A DNA stretch of 64,000 nt from Firm-04 sp045591925 (GTDB lineage Bacteria > Bacillota > Clostridia > Oscillospirales > Ruminococcaceae). The notes beneath the pieces were generated by a model. It saw only the letters and a list, made by a program, of their open reading frames with translations. It searched no databases and was not told where the DNA came from. The translations under genes were made by a program, and so were the position numbers. The stretch's first letter is position 1. Each line of letters starts with the position of its first letter. Of this stretch, positions 17,229 through 26,044 are shown one piece after another. The stretch is taken from NCBI GenBank assembly GCA_045591925.1, contig JAZNTW010000001.1, positions 62,001-126,000 on the forward strand. Reading direction: 5' to 3'.

Positions 17229-18618
17229 TATGAAAAAGAATCCTTTTGCCGGATCGTTCAAAGTGTTTGGGTTTACGCTGAAGCAGACGATCTTTTCAAA
17301 GACATGGATTGCATCAACGCTTGTGATTGCCTGTCTGCTTCTGGTTGGCATTCCGCTGCTGCTGTATTTTATATCGTCACTCGGCGATAAGCCGGAAAAA
17401 GAGGACGATGAAACACCGATTCGCACCGTATTTGTCGTTGATGAAACGGAGGGCGAAGTCGATTACAATGTGCTGCGGACAGAAGATGATGATCCGGAAT
17501 ATATTTCCTGTGTGAATATGGATGCTGCGATCAGTGAAACAACAGGGAAAAATGACGCTGTGATTCTGCGCGTATCCGATTCGGAGGGCGCGTTCCTGAC
17601 GACTGTATATCTCACACAGAATACCGAGATTTCTCGCAGCAAGGCAAGCCGTCTCGGTGAAAACATTGAAGCGAGCTTTCCGCTGGTGCTGATGCAGAAA
17701 GCAAGTCTGACGCCGGAGGGCGTATCCCTGCTCTCCTTGCCCGTCATGACGGAAACCGCAGCGGTCAATCCGGATACGCAGCTCGAATCTGAGGACACGG
17801 GCATGGTTGCGGAAATGATTGAGTTTTTCATTCCGTATCTGATGCTGATGCTGATGTATATGATGGTATTGTTCTACGGTCAAAGCATGGCGAACAGCGT
17901 GCTGCTGGAAAAGACGACCAAGCTCATGGAGACCATGCTTGTTGCGGTCAATCCGGTTGCGCTGATGACCGGCAAGCTCTTTGCAACCGCAGTTGCGGCT
18001 GTCGCACAGATTTTGATTTGGCTGTTCTCGTTTATTGGCGGTGCAATCGGCGGCTCGATGTTTGTGCTGCGTGTTATGCCGGAGACGGATAATGCAACAG
18101 TCAAGGTGATCGGCGAGATTTCGGATTCGTTCCTGTCGCTGTCTGTGCCGGGCATCCTGATGGGACTTGTGATTCTCGCACTCGGCTTCCTGCTGTACCT
18201 GTCGATTTCGGCAATATCCGGCGCATTGGCGTCCAAGGCAGAGGATCTCAATAAAACCAATGTCATCTTTTCTATGATGCTGGTAGGCAGCCTGCTGCTT
18301 TGCATTATGTCACCGAGTGATGTGAATGCTGCCGCAGATAGCGGTGAGCTACAGTTCATATCGGATGCGCTCTGGCTGAAGCTGTTCCCGTTTACGTCGA
18401 TCCTTGTGATGCCGGGCGAGCTGATTATGCGGAAATCCACGCTGCTTCTGGGCTGCGGAACGATTGGAGTTCTGATTGCTTCGGTTGTTTTGTTTATTAT
18501 CGTTGCGGCAGTGCTGTATAGATTGCTTGTGCTGTATCGCGGCGAACCGCCGAAAATGAAGCAGATTATCGACATGATGAAAGAAAATCGCGCACGTAAA
18601 AAGGATACAGAAACATAA
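17218..18618 (+). CDS. ABC-2 type permease, second subunit (NatB-like)
   Basis: The protein has 466 residues and the same topology as its upstream neighbour: an N-terminal helix at about 30-52, an acidic external domain, then a multi-helix core with SVLLEKTTKLMETMLVAVNP. Conserved helix ends are shared with the other subunit (YRGEPPKMKQIIDMMKEN against YRGGFPKPKQLIQMMKEH), so the two are paralogs and probably heterodimerise. It is the last gene of the operon. Confidence 0.9.
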   Translation: MPSNMKKNPFAGSFKVFGFTLKQTIFSKTWIASTLVIACLLLVGIPLLLYFISSLGDKPEKEDDETPIRTVFVVDETEGEVDYNVLRTEDDDPEYISCVNMDAAISETTGKNDAVILRVSDSEGAFLTTVYLTQNTEISRSKASRLGENIEASFPLVLMQKASLTPEGVSLLSLPVMTETAAVNPDTQLESEDTGMVAEMIEFFIPYLMLMLMYMMVLFYGQSMANSVLLEKTTKLMETMLVAVNPVALMTGKLFATAVAAVAQILIWLFSFIGGAIGGSMFVLRVMPETDNATVKVIGEISDSFLSLSVPGILMGLVILALGFLLYLSISAISGALASKAEDLNKTNVIFSMMLVGSLLLCIMSPSDVNAAADSGELQFISDALWLKLFPFTSILVMPGELIMRKSTLLLGCGTIGVLIASVVLFIIVAAVLYRLLVLYRGEPPKMKQIIDMMKENRARKKDTET

Positions 18619-18721
18619 TATCAAAGAGATTCAGCGTCTTTGTGGCGGCAGTTTGTGAAAAAAACACAAAAAGCCAAAGCGGAGACGCTGAAATTTCTGC
18701 GTAAAGCGGCGGCGTACTTTC

Positions 18722-18750
18722 TTGCAAAGCAGCGCGAAATATGGTATAAT
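18722..18750 (+). promoter_or_regulatory. Promoter of rpsB-tsf
   Basis: TTGCAA, 17 bases ending in ATATGG, then TATAAT. The leader to rpsB is about 125 bases and holds short GC-rich pairing segments (for example GACTCC with GGAGGTC); an autoregulatory r-protein leader is possible but not shown. Confidence 0.85.
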
Positions 18751-18881
18751 AATTAGGCACTTCGCACGGATTTGCACAGCTGCTCGGTTCAAAAGGCGTA
18801 TGAATGCCTGTGACGCGGCGACTCCTTGTGCAGTCCGGAGGTCAAAACCAAATCTTATATTTTTTCAGGAGGATCACTAAA

Positions 18882-19616
18882 ATGGGCGTTGTATCTATGA
18901 AACAGCTCCTCGAAGCCGGCGTACACTTCGGTCACCAGACCAGACGCTGGAACCCGAAAATGGCTCCGTACATCTTCACGGAGCGCAACGGCATCTACAT
19001 CATTGATCTGCAGAAGACCGTTCGCAAGCTCGAAGAGGCTTATAACTTCGTGCGCGATCTGTCCGCAGAGGGTAAGTCCGTTCTCTTTGTTGGTACAAAG
19101 AAGCAGGCTGCTGATTCCATTCGTGAGGAAGCACTGCGCAGCGGTTCTTATTTTGTCAATGCTCGCTGGCTGGGCGGCATGATGACCAACTACAAGACCA
19201 TCCAGCAGCGTATTAAGCGTCTGGAGCAGCTCCACGCTATGGAAGCAGACGGCACCTTCGCTCTGCTGCCGAAGAAGGAAGTTGCAAAGCTGACGCTCGA
19301 AATCGAAAAGCTCGAAAAGTTCCTTGGCGGTATCAAGGGCATGAAGGATCTGCCGGGCGCACTGTTCGTTGTTGACCCGCGCAAGGAGAAGATCGCTGTT
19401 GCAGAAGCAAAGAAGCTCTGCATTCCGATCGTTGCAATCGTTGACACCAACTGTGATCCGGATGATGTTGATTATGTGATTCCGGGTAATGACGATGCAA
19501 TCCGTGCGGTTAAGCTGATCGCAGGTACCATCGCAAATGCAGTTATCGAGGGCAGACAGGGCGCAGATGCACAGGCTGCTGAAGAGACTGTTGCTGAAGA
19601 AGCTGCTGCTGAGTAA
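18882..19616 (+). CDS. rpsB: 30S ribosomal protein S2
   Basis: The protein has 244 residues; the ATG at 18882 follows AGGAGG with 9 bases between. The sequence is typical S2 throughout: MKQLLEAGVHFGHQTRRWNP, FVGTKKQAADSIREEA, YFVNARWLGGMMTNYKTI, and DTNCDPDDVDYVIPGNDDA. The C-terminal tail is Ala/Glu-rich. It assembles late on the back of the 30S subunit. It is followed 20 bases later by tsf, the universal bacterial order. Confidence 0.98.
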   Translation: MGVVSMKQLLEAGVHFGHQTRRWNPKMAPYIFTERNGIYIIDLQKTVRKLEEAYNFVRDLSAEGKSVLFVGTKKQAADSIREEALRSGSYFVNARWLGGMMTNYKTIQQRIKRLEQLHAMEADGTFALLPKKEVAKLTLEIEKLEKFLGGIKGMKDLPGALFVVDPRKEKIAVAEAKKLCIPIVAIVDTNCDPDDVDYVIPGNDDAIRAVKLIAGTIANAVIEGRQGADAQAAEETVAEEAAAE

Positions 19617-19636
19617 TTTACGGGAGGAAAACCGAA

Positions 19637-20560
19637 ATGGCTAATTTTACCGCAAAAGACGTCAATGATCTCCGCAAGTCTACAGGCGTTGGCTTGATGG
19701 ACTGCAAAAAAGCTCTGACCGAAGCAGATGGCGATGTCGAAAAGGCAATCGTAATCCTGCGCGAAAAGGGCCTTGCAAACCAGGCAAAGAAGGCTGACCG
19801 TGTTGCGGCAGAGGGCGCTGTTATTGCAGTTACCAATGCAGACCACACCGTTGGCGCGATCGTAGAAGTAAACTCTGAGACCGACTTCGTTGCACAGAAC
19901 GAGGAGTTCGTTGCATTCTGCGAGGGTCTGGCTCAGACTGTTCTCGAAGTAAATCCGGCTGACCTCGATGCTCTGAAGGCAGCAAAGTTTGCTGGTAAGG
20001 ATATGACCGTTGAGGAAGCACTTCAGGAAATCTTCCTCAAGTTCCGTGAGAATCTGCAGATTCGCCGCTTTGCACGCCTTGAGGGTGTTGTCAAGGAGTA
20101 TGTCCACTTCAATAAGAAAGAGGGCGTTCTCGTTGCTGCAACGACCGAGGCTGGCGCAGCAAGCGAAGTTCTCGATTGCCTGAACGACGTTGCTCTGCAG
20201 GCTGACGCTATGAAGGCAACCTACCTCACCAAGGAAGAAGTTCCCGCAGAGGTTATCGAGCAGGAGAAGCAGATCGTTATGGCTCAGATGGCAGACGATC
20301 CGAAGATGGCTGGTAAGCCGGAGCAGGTTCTTGCAAAGATCGCAGAGGGCAAGCTCGGCGTTTACTTCAAGGAAAACTGCCTGCTTTGCCAGGAGTATGT
20401 TAAGGGCGAGGGCGAGACCATTGAGCAGTATGTCGCAGCTTGCGGCAAGAAGGTTGGCGCTCCGATCACCGTGAACAGCTTCGTTCGCTTCATCTGCGGC
20501 GAGGGCATTGAAAAGCGCGTTGACGATTTCGCTGGCGAGATCGCAAGTATGCTGAAATAA
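19637..20560 (+). CDS. tsf: Translation elongation factor Ts
   Basis: The protein has 307 residues. The N-terminal UBA-like domain carries the TDF-type signature VNDLRKSTGVGLMDCKKAL; the core has VEVNSETDFVAQNEEF, the motif that contacts EF-Tu. It exchanges GDP for GTP on EF-Tu. A GGGAGG site precedes the ATG. It ends the rpsB-tsf operon at the hairpin 20576-20602. Confidence 0.98.
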   Translation: MANFTAKDVNDLRKSTGVGLMDCKKALTEADGDVEKAIVILREKGLANQAKKADRVAAEGAVIAVTNADHTVGAIVEVNSETDFVAQNEEFVAFCEGLAQTVLEVNPADLDALKAAKFAGKDMTVEEALQEIFLKFRENLQIRRFARLEGVVKEYVHFNKKEGVLVAATTEAGAASEVLDCLNDVALQADAMKATYLTKEEVPAEVIEQEKQIVMAQMADDPKMAGKPEQVLAKIAEGKLGVYFKENCLLCQEYVKGEGETIEQYVAACGKKVGAPITVNSFVRFICGEGIEKRVDDFAGEIASMLK

Positions 20561-20575
20561 GTAAGTAATCGAATG

Positions 20576-20607
20576 CCTGTCGGGGATTTCTTCTCCGGCA
20601 GGTATTT
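20576..20607 (+). terminator. Terminator of rpsB-tsf
   Basis: CCTGTCGGGG pairs with CTCCGGCAGG (two G-T pairs), followed by TATTTTTA. Confidence 0.85.
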
Positions 20608-20752
20608 TTATGTGTGCGATTGTATACTGCGTAAATTGTCTTGGATTGCAATATTATTCTAAATTAAGCCAAATTTAATATAAAAATAGCAATATAATCC
20701 TAATTATAAAAAATGAATGTGCGATTGGTCATAAACATGATACAAAAAGTCA

Positions 20753-20795
20753 TTGCATTTTTCGAGCAATTCAGGTAAGATATAGATGGTATCTT
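20753..20795 (+). promoter_or_regulatory. Promoter and overlapping inverted repeat of the scaffoldin gene
   Basis: TTGCAT at 20753-20758, 17 bases, TAAGAT at 20776-20781. A perfect inverted repeat AAGATAtagatggTATCTT (20777-20795) overlaps the -10 and the start site, a position suited to a repressor. The AT-rich stretch from 20608 to 20750 shows nothing else recognisable. Confidence 0.65.
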
Positions 20796-20889
20796 GTGAA
20801 GTGGATGAAGAAGGGGACATCCACCTCGCAGTACGGCTTCAAACGTGAGCCGTATTACCGCATACATACATAATTGGAGGAGTATGAAC
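20788..20889 (+). promoter_or_regulatory. Double-hairpin 5' leader of the scaffoldin mRNA
   Basis: Two perfect 7-bp stems lie in the leader: GTGGATG/CATCCAC (20801-20824) and TACGGCT/AGCCGTA (20832-20854). GGAGG at 20876-20880 then precedes the start at 20890. They may stabilise the transcript or control translation; neither has a T tail, so they are not terminators. Confidence 0.5.
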
Positions 20890-21714
20890 ATGAAAAAAAC
20901 GAAGATCATTTCCGGCCTTATGGCTATGGCAATGACAGTTATGAGTCTCGGTATTTCCGCTTCCGCGGCCGACAGCGTTGCTGTTAAAATCGGCACGGAT
21001 ACCGTGGAAGCTGCCGGTGAGGCTTTCTCTGTCGATGTTGAATTGGGTTCTGTACCGTCTACCGGTCTGAGCTCGATTGATTTTGCTATCAACTATGATA
21101 GCTCCGTTCTGAAGATTACCGATGTTAAGCTGGGCACTGTTGGTGATACCGGCGCAAAGGGCCAGGAGGGCGATCTTGGCGATACTCTGTTTAACTGGTA
21201 TGACAACGGCAAGCAGATCGTTATCGTTTGGGCAACCGGTCTGACCGATGCAAACTACTGGGTCAAGTCCAACGGCGTATTTGTTACCTTGACTGGTACT
21301 GTAAAAGACGGCGTTGCTGCTGGCACAGTTTCCAAGCTCGAGGGCGCAGGCGCAAACCGTAACATCTATCCGGATTCCACCACAAAGGCTTCTGCATATC
21401 TGGCAGCAGTTGGCGAGTCTGGTACAACTGATTACACCGCTTCCTTTACCGCAGGTTCTGTTGTAGTGGAAGAAAAGACAACCACTCCGCCGCAGAGCGA
21501 AGCTGACTGGGGCAATGTAAACTGCAAGGGCGATGTTGACGTTTCCGACGCAGTTATGCTCGCACGCTTCAATGCTGAGGATACTGGCGTTACGATCACT
21601 GCTCAGGGTAAGACCAACGCAGACGTTACCCATGATGGCACGATCGACGGTAATGACCTGATCAAGATTCTGAAGTTCATTGCTGGCTACGATGTTGATC
21701 TTTCCAGCAAGTAA
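20890..21714 (+). CDS. ScaC-like adaptor scaffoldin (one cohesin, one dockerin)
   Basis: The precursor has 274 residues. I start at the second ATG (MKKTKIISGL), 9 bases after GGAGG. A signal peptide ends near ISASA-AD (about residue 26). Residues 28-193 form a cohesin: beta-sandwich pattern with GLSSIDFAINYDSSVLKITDV. A short Thr/Pro linker leads to a type I-like dockerin (about 206-270) with two EF-hand-type repeats, CKGDVDVSDAVMLARF and VTHDGTIDGNDLIKILKF. In R. flavefaciens a protein of this size and order (ScaC) plugs into the main scaffoldin through its dockerin and changes which enzymes can be loaded. That role is inferred here. The dockerin-bearing GH5 at 35324 is a possible client. 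Confidence 0.87.
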   Translation: MKKTKIISGLMAMAMTVMSLGISASAADSVAVKIGTDTVEAAGEAFSVDVELGSVPSTGLSSIDFAINYDSSVLKITDVKLGTVGDTGAKGQEGDLGDTLFNWYDNGKQIVIVWATGLTDANYWVKSNGVFVTLTGTVKDGVAAGTVSKLEGAGANRNIYPDSTTKASAYLAAVGESGTTDYTASFTAGSVVVEEKTTTPPQSEADWGNVNCKGDVDVSDAVMLARFNAEDTGVTITAQGKTNADVTHDGTIDGNDLIKILKFIAGYDVDLSSK

Positions 21715-21725
21715 TTGAATGACTG

Positions 21726-21766
21726 AAATTCGCATCGTCCCCGTGGACGGTGCGAATTTTTTTGTG
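21726..21766 (+). terminator. Terminator of the scaffoldin gene
   Basis: AAATTCGCATCGTCC, a CCGT loop and GGACGGTGCGAATTT, then a T run. Confidence 0.9.
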
Positions 21767-21790
21767 CTTGCGAAAAAATCAAATTTGCTA

Positions 21791-21819
21791 TTGCATCTTT
21801 TTTGAAAATATGGTATAAT
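21791..21819 (+). promoter_or_regulatory. Promoter of glyA
   Basis: TTGCAT, 17 bases ending in ATATGG, TATAAT. Confidence 0.85.
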
Positions 21820-21871
21820 AAATCCATGTGACTGTGTGAACACAGGAGAAAACGGAAAGGATTGAAATTCT

Positions 21872-23125
21872 ATGTTTAATGACCTGATTGATACAATCGG
21901 CTATCTCGAAAAATGCGATCCCGATGTCGGCGCTGCGATGCAGCAGGAGCTTGCTCGTCAGAGAAGAAATCTGGAGCTGATTGCCAGCGAAAATATCGTT
22001 TCGCCGGCTGTTATGGCTGCAATGGGTTCCGTTCTGACAAATAAGTATGCTGAGGGCTATCCGGGCAAGCGTTACTACGGCGGCTGTGAAGCGGTCGATA
22101 TCGTAGAGCAGATTGCGATTGAGCGTGCAAAGGAGCTGTTTGGTGCAAAGTTTGCAAACGTGCAGGCTCATTCCGGCGCACAGGCAAATACTGCTGTTTA
22201 TTTTGCACTGCTCCAGCCCGGCGACACCGTACTTGGCATGAGCCTTGCACACGGCGGTCACCTGACGCATGGTTCGCCGGTAAATATGTCCGGTAAGTAT
22301 TTCAATTTCGTATCCTATGGTCTTGGCGAGGATGAGACACTGGATTATGATGTTGTCGAAAAGCTCGCAAAGGAGCATCAGCCGAAGCTGATCGTTGCAG
22401 GTGCTTCTGCATATCCGCGCGCCATCGACTTCGCAAGACTCGCTGAAATCGCACACAATAACGGCGCAATGCTGATGGTCGATATGGCACATATCGCAGG
22501 TCTTGTTGCAGCAGGTCTGCACCAGTCTCCGGTTGGCTATGCCGATGTTGTCACCACAACTACACATAAGACGCTCCGTGGTCCGCGCGGCGGTCTGATT
22601 CTGACCAATGATGAGGAGCTTGCAAAGAAAATCAATAAGGCGATCTTCCCCGGCATTCAGGGCGGCCCTCTGATGCACGTAATCGCAGGCAAGGCTGTCT
22701 GCTTCGGCGAGGCACTCAAGCCGTCGTTCAAGGCATATGCACAGCAGGTTGTTGATAACGCACAGGCACTCGCAAAGGGTCTGCTTGCACGTGGCTTCAA
22801 TCTCGTTTCCGGCGGCACCGACAATCACCTGATGCTCGTTGATCTGCGTCCGGTAAATATCACCGGTAAGGAGATGGAGCATCGTCTGGACGAGGTTTAT
22901 ATCACTGTCAACAAGAATGCGATTCCGAATGATCCGGAGAAGCCGATGGTTACAAGCGGTATCCGTGTTGGTACGCCGGCAGTAACCAGCCGTGGTCTTG
23001 TGACCGAGGATATGGAGAAAATTGCTGAGTTTATGTATCTGACTGCAACGCAGTTTGAGACTAAGGCGGACGAGATTCGTGAGGGCGTAAGCGCGCTTTG
23101 TGCAAAATATCCGCTTTACGAGTGA
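21872..23125 (+). CDS. glyA: Serine hydroxymethyltransferase
   Basis: The protein has 417 residues, usual for the family. The PLP-binding lysine lies in the signature VVTTTTHKTLRGPRGG; the N-terminal LELIASENIVSPAV and KYAEGYPGKRYYGGCE are diagnostic. It interconverts serine and glycine with tetrahydrofolate and supplies one-carbon units in the cytoplasm. It has its own promoter and is followed by a terminator-less perfect hairpin and then an antiporter gene. Confidence 0.98.
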   Translation: MFNDLIDTIGYLEKCDPDVGAAMQQELARQRRNLELIASENIVSPAVMAAMGSVLTNKYAEGYPGKRYYGGCEAVDIVEQIAIERAKELFGAKFANVQAHSGAQANTAVYFALLQPGDTVLGMSLAHGGHLTHGSPVNMSGKYFNFVSYGLGEDETLDYDVVEKLAKEHQPKLIVAGASAYPRAIDFARLAEIAHNNGAMLMVDMAHIAGLVAAGLHQSPVGYADVVTTTTHKTLRGPRGGLILTNDEELAKKINKAIFPGIQGGPLMHVIAGKAVCFGEALKPSFKAYAQQVVDNAQALAKGLLARGFNLVSGGTDNHLMLVDLRPVNITGKEMEHRLDEVYITVNKNAIPNDPEKPMVTSGIRVGTPAVTSRGLVTEDMEKIAEFMYLTATQFETKADEIREGVSALCAKYPLYE

Positions 23126-23149
23126 GATTGTTTTATAAGTATGTACAAA

Positions 23150-23180
23150 CGAAAGCAGGGCAATCAATGCCCTGCTTTCG
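23150..23180 (+). repeat. Perfect 13-bp hairpin between glyA and the antiporter gene
   Basis: CGAAAGCAGGGCA, loop ATCAA, TGCCCTGCTTTCG. No T tail follows, so it may be a partial terminator, an mRNA processing or stability element, or a block to 3' exonucleases that lowers antiporter expression relative to glyA. Confidence 0.6.
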
Positions 23181-23212
23181 GCGTGTATTTGTTAATCAGG
23201 AGTGGAAAATTC

Positions 23213-24520
23213 ATGGATTATAATGTAATGCACATCTTACTTGATTGTGGGATTATTTTGCTGTCAACGAAGCTGCTTGGTATGCTGACGCGGAAGATTG
23301 GCTTGCCGCAGGTTGTCGGAATGATTCTTGCCGGCTTGCTGATTGGTCCGGCACTGTTTCAGGGCACCGGATTTGCCGGCTTGATTCATCCGACTGAGAT
23401 TGAAATGAATGTCTTACAGAGCTTTTCGCAGATCGGCGTTGTGTTTATCTTGTTTTCGAGCGGCTTGGAAACAGATTTTCGTGAGATGAAGCGCAGCGGT
23501 GTGGCAGCGATCAGCATCGCATTGGCAGGTGTTTTCGTCCCGATTTTGCTTGGTACGGTGGTTGCGCTGTTGTTCATGGGTGGTCTATCCATGGCGAATG
23601 ACAGCGAAAAGCTGATGAATGCGCTGTTTATCGGATGTATTCTGTCTGCAACGAGTGTTGGTATTACGGTGGAAACGTTGCGTGAGCTTGGTAAGCTAAA
23701 AACCAAAATCGGCACTACGATTCTGAGTGCTGCAATCATTGATGATATCATCGGCATTGTTGTGCTGAGTGTACTGACCGGACTTCGCGGCGAGGGCAGC
23801 ATTTGGCTGACGCTGCTTCGTCTTGCCGGATTTTTCCTGTTTACGCTGGTTGTGGGCTATTTGCTGCGCCGCACATTCCGATATATTGTCAAAATATATC
23901 CGCATAAGCGCCGGACGAGTATTTTTGCTTTTGCTGCGTGCTTTTTCTTTGCGTATGCCGCTGAGGAAATCTTCGGTATTGCTGCGATTACGGGCGCGTA
24001 TATGGCAGGTTTGATGCTGAGCGGACTCGGTGACAGTAAGTTTGTTGACAGAAAGGTCATTGTCAGCAGCTATATGTTCTTTACGCCGATGTTTTTTGCA
24101 TTTATTGGCATCAGCGCAGATTTCAGTGCGTTTCGTTGGTCGAGTATGCTGTTTGTGGCTTCGTTTGTCGTTGCAGGTGTGCTTGGAAAGATCATCGGAT
24201 GCAGCGCGATTGCACGATGCTTCAAATATGATATCAAAGAATCCCTTGCGGCTGGCTGCGGCATGATTGCGCGTGGCGAGGTGGCGCTTGCCGTCTATGC
24301 GACAGGCTCCGTTCTGATTGCACCGCAGGGCGGTATTGACCCGCTCGTCGCAACGATTTTCCTGATTATTTCCACTTCTATTCTCTGCCCGATCTTCTTA
24401 AAACTGGTATTTCGTGGACATCAAGATGCGGAGCTTACAACTGCGGAATCGCATCATGTCAGAATTTCCTCGGAAGCACTGGAAAATGTCCATCATAATA
24501 TTGACGTTGAGGGTGCATAA
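23213..24520 (+). CDS. Cation:proton antiporter (CPA2/KefB-type membrane domain)
   Basis: The protein has 435 residues; the ATG at 23213 follows AGGAG. About twelve hydrophobic helices are present. The conserved features of Na+/H+ exchanger folds are visible: GLPQVVGMILAGLLIGP near the N-terminus, ILSAAIIDDIIGIVVL with the paired Asp residues of the ion site, and GMIARGEVALAV. It has no C-terminal TrkA-N domain, only a short hydrophilic tail rich in His and Glu. It would exchange Na+ or K+ for protons across the membrane. Expression may depend on read-through from glyA. Confidence 0.88.
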   Translation: MDYNVMHILLDCGIILLSTKLLGMLTRKIGLPQVVGMILAGLLIGPALFQGTGFAGLIHPTEIEMNVLQSFSQIGVVFILFSSGLETDFREMKRSGVAAISIALAGVFVPILLGTVVALLFMGGLSMANDSEKLMNALFIGCILSATSVGITVETLRELGKLKTKIGTTILSAAIIDDIIGIVVLSVLTGLRGEGSIWLTLLRLAGFFLFTLVVGYLLRRTFRYIVKIYPHKRRTSIFAFAACFFFAYAAEEIFGIAAITGAYMAGLMLSGLGDSKFVDRKVIVSSYMFFTPMFFAFIGISADFSAFRWSSMLFVASFVVAGVLGKIIGCSAIARCFKYDIKESLAAGCGMIARGEVALAVYATGSVLIAPQGGIDPLVATIFLIISTSILCPIFLKLVFRGHQDAELTTAESHHVRISSEALENVHHNIDVEGA

Positions 24521-24535
24521 TCAAACCGTTCGGAT

Positions 24536-25372
24536 TTATGAGAAAAACGGCTCCGTGATTTTGTAATCGCCATAGATGGAGAATGTGCCGGGAATCGGCG
24601 CGTAGATGCAGTCACGGAGCTGATATCCGTTTTTCAGCTTGATCGTCACAAGCAGTAAATCCTTTGTCCAATACTCCATGGCTTCCTGATAAATCGTATC
24701 ATTTTCCGCTTTGACCGTATCATCCTCAAGCCAGACCTGATCGGTTTCGCCAAATTCTGCGACGTAGGATTGATAATATAGTTCCGCAACGCCGGCTTCT
24801 CCGAGATCGTCTCCGAGCTTTAATAGCTTATCGGTAAAATCGGAGAGGGCGTCCTGCTCGGTGATGGTTTCGATCAATTCGCCGTTCTGATTTTTGACGG
24901 TGACGGACTCGATATCCTCCGGATAACCGATGCCGTAGGTCGCGCAGACTGCAAAGATGGAGGTCTGCTCATCGAGATACGCAAAGCCGGAAAGCTCATA
25001 GACGCTGATGCCGTCGGTATGCTCCAGTAGCACGAGCGCGTGTTCCTTGCCGGCATCCTGCAAGGGCTTGCAGGCGTAGAGGGGGCAGACGACGGTGCCT
25101 GTTTCTGATGGGAAACTGAGTTCACCGAGCTGTTCGCCGTAAAGTGCAGTTGTGACATCCTCGATTTCGGGCAGATAAGTCTGAATGGTCTGCAAATCAC
25201 ATCGCGTGTAATAGGCATCATCATAGGTGAGCGTATCGAATACAGATTGGTATGCGGCTTTCGATATCTGATTGCTGATGCGGTTCCAGACGAGCAGCCA
25301 GCAGCCTGCAAACAGCAAAAACGCCCCAACGAGGATGATGATGCCGAGATTCTTTTTCAAAAATGATTTCAT
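24536..25372 (-). CDS. Membrane-anchored extracytoplasmic protein of unknown function
   Basis: The protein has 278 residues; the start at 25372 follows AAGGAG on the minus strand. A single N-terminal transmembrane helix (about 9-29, containing LLFAGCWLLVW) is followed by a roughly 245-residue acidic domain without cysteine motifs. Convergent with the antiporter gene, its stop is 15 bases from that gene's stop. Its promoter (25409-25437) overlaps that of the divergent maf gene. I recognise no family. Confidence 0.75.
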   Translation of the reverse strand: MKSFLKKNLGIIILVGAFLLFAGCWLLVWNRISNQISKAAYQSVFDTLTYDDAYYTRCDLQTIQTYLPEIEDVTTALYGEQLGELSFPSETGTVVCPLYACKPLQDAGKEHALVLLEHTDGISVYELSGFAYLDEQTSIFAVCATYGIGYPEDIESVTVKNQNGELIETITEQDALSDFTDKLLKLGDDLGEAGVAELYYQSYVAEFGETDQVWLEDDTVKAENDTIYQEAMEYWTKDLLLVTIKLKNGYQLRDCIYAPIPGTFSIYGDYKITEPFFS

Positions 25373-25384
25373 ACATGAAACTCC

Positions 25385-25437
25385 TTGTTTGTTGTACTTG
25401 TTGCCTATATTATACCTGATTCTGCCGGGAACGTCAA
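25385..25437. promoter_or_regulatory. Overlapping divergent promoters
   Basis: Minus strand: TTGACG (25432-25437), 17 bases ending in AGG, TATAAT (25409-25414) for the membrane protein gene. Plus strand: TTGTTT (25385-25390), 17 bases, TATTAT (25408-25413) for maf. The -10 elements occupy the same bases, so the two polymerases would compete. Confidence 0.65.
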
Positions 25438-25471
25438 GTGCCGGCAGTGCAGTCGAAAGGAGCAGAGCCAC

Positions 25472-26032
25472 ATGAAGCTGATTTTAGCATCCGGTTCTCC
25501 GCGTAGAAAAGAGTTGCTTGGAAAGCTGGATATCCCGTTTGAAGTGATTGTTTCGGAATGTGATGAAACGCTGCCGGAGGGTGTTCCGGCGAATGCTGCC
25601 GCAGAGCTGCTTGCTGTTCGGAAGGCTGCTGCGGTTGCCAAGGATCATCCGGATGCAGTTGTAATCGGTGCCGATACAACTGTGCTGCTCGATGATGAAA
25701 TTCTGGGTAAGCCCTTAGATGAAGCCGATTGCAAACGGATGCTGTCTGCACTTTCCGGCAAAATCCATCAGGTGATTACCGGTGTTGCGATTTTCTGGGA
25801 TGGACATTCCGCGAGCTTTTCCGATGAGACAGGCGTGCAGTTTTATCCGCTTTCTGATGCGGAAATCAACGCCTATGCCGCATCGGATGAGCCTTATGAC
25901 AAAGCCGGCGCATACGGAATTCAGGGAAAAGGCGCGTTGCTTGTCGCAGGGATTACCGGTGATTATTATAATGTGATGGGACTTCCGATTGCACGGCTTG
26001 CACGACAGCTTCGGGATTTCGGTCTGATTTGA
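25472..26032 (+). CDS. maf: Maf-like nucleotide pyrophosphatase
   Basis: The protein has 186 residues; GAAAGGAG precedes the ATG at 25472. It opens with the Maf signature LILASGSPRRKELL, followed by VIGADTTVLLDDEILGKP and a C-terminal YDKAGAYGIQGKGA segment. Family members hydrolyse non-canonical or selected nucleoside triphosphates (dTTP, UTP and modified forms) to monophosphates. The next gene, an MBL-fold hydrolase, starts 12 bases downstream and shares the transcript. Confidence 0.95.
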   Translation: MKLILASGSPRRKELLGKLDIPFEVIVSECDETLPEGVPANAAAELLAVRKAAAVAKDHPDAVVIGADTTVLLDDEILGKPLDEADCKRMLSALSGKIHQVITGVAIFWDGHSASFSDETGVQFYPLSDAEINAYAASDEPYDKAGAYGIQGKGALLVAGITGDYYNVMGLPIARLARQLRDFGLI

Positions 26033-26044
26033 GGTGCGTGTGAT

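Noticed and set aside
21788..23167. 459-codon minus-strand open frame opposite glyA
   Set aside because: Antisense shadow of a highly conserved gene; no start signal or recognisable domain.
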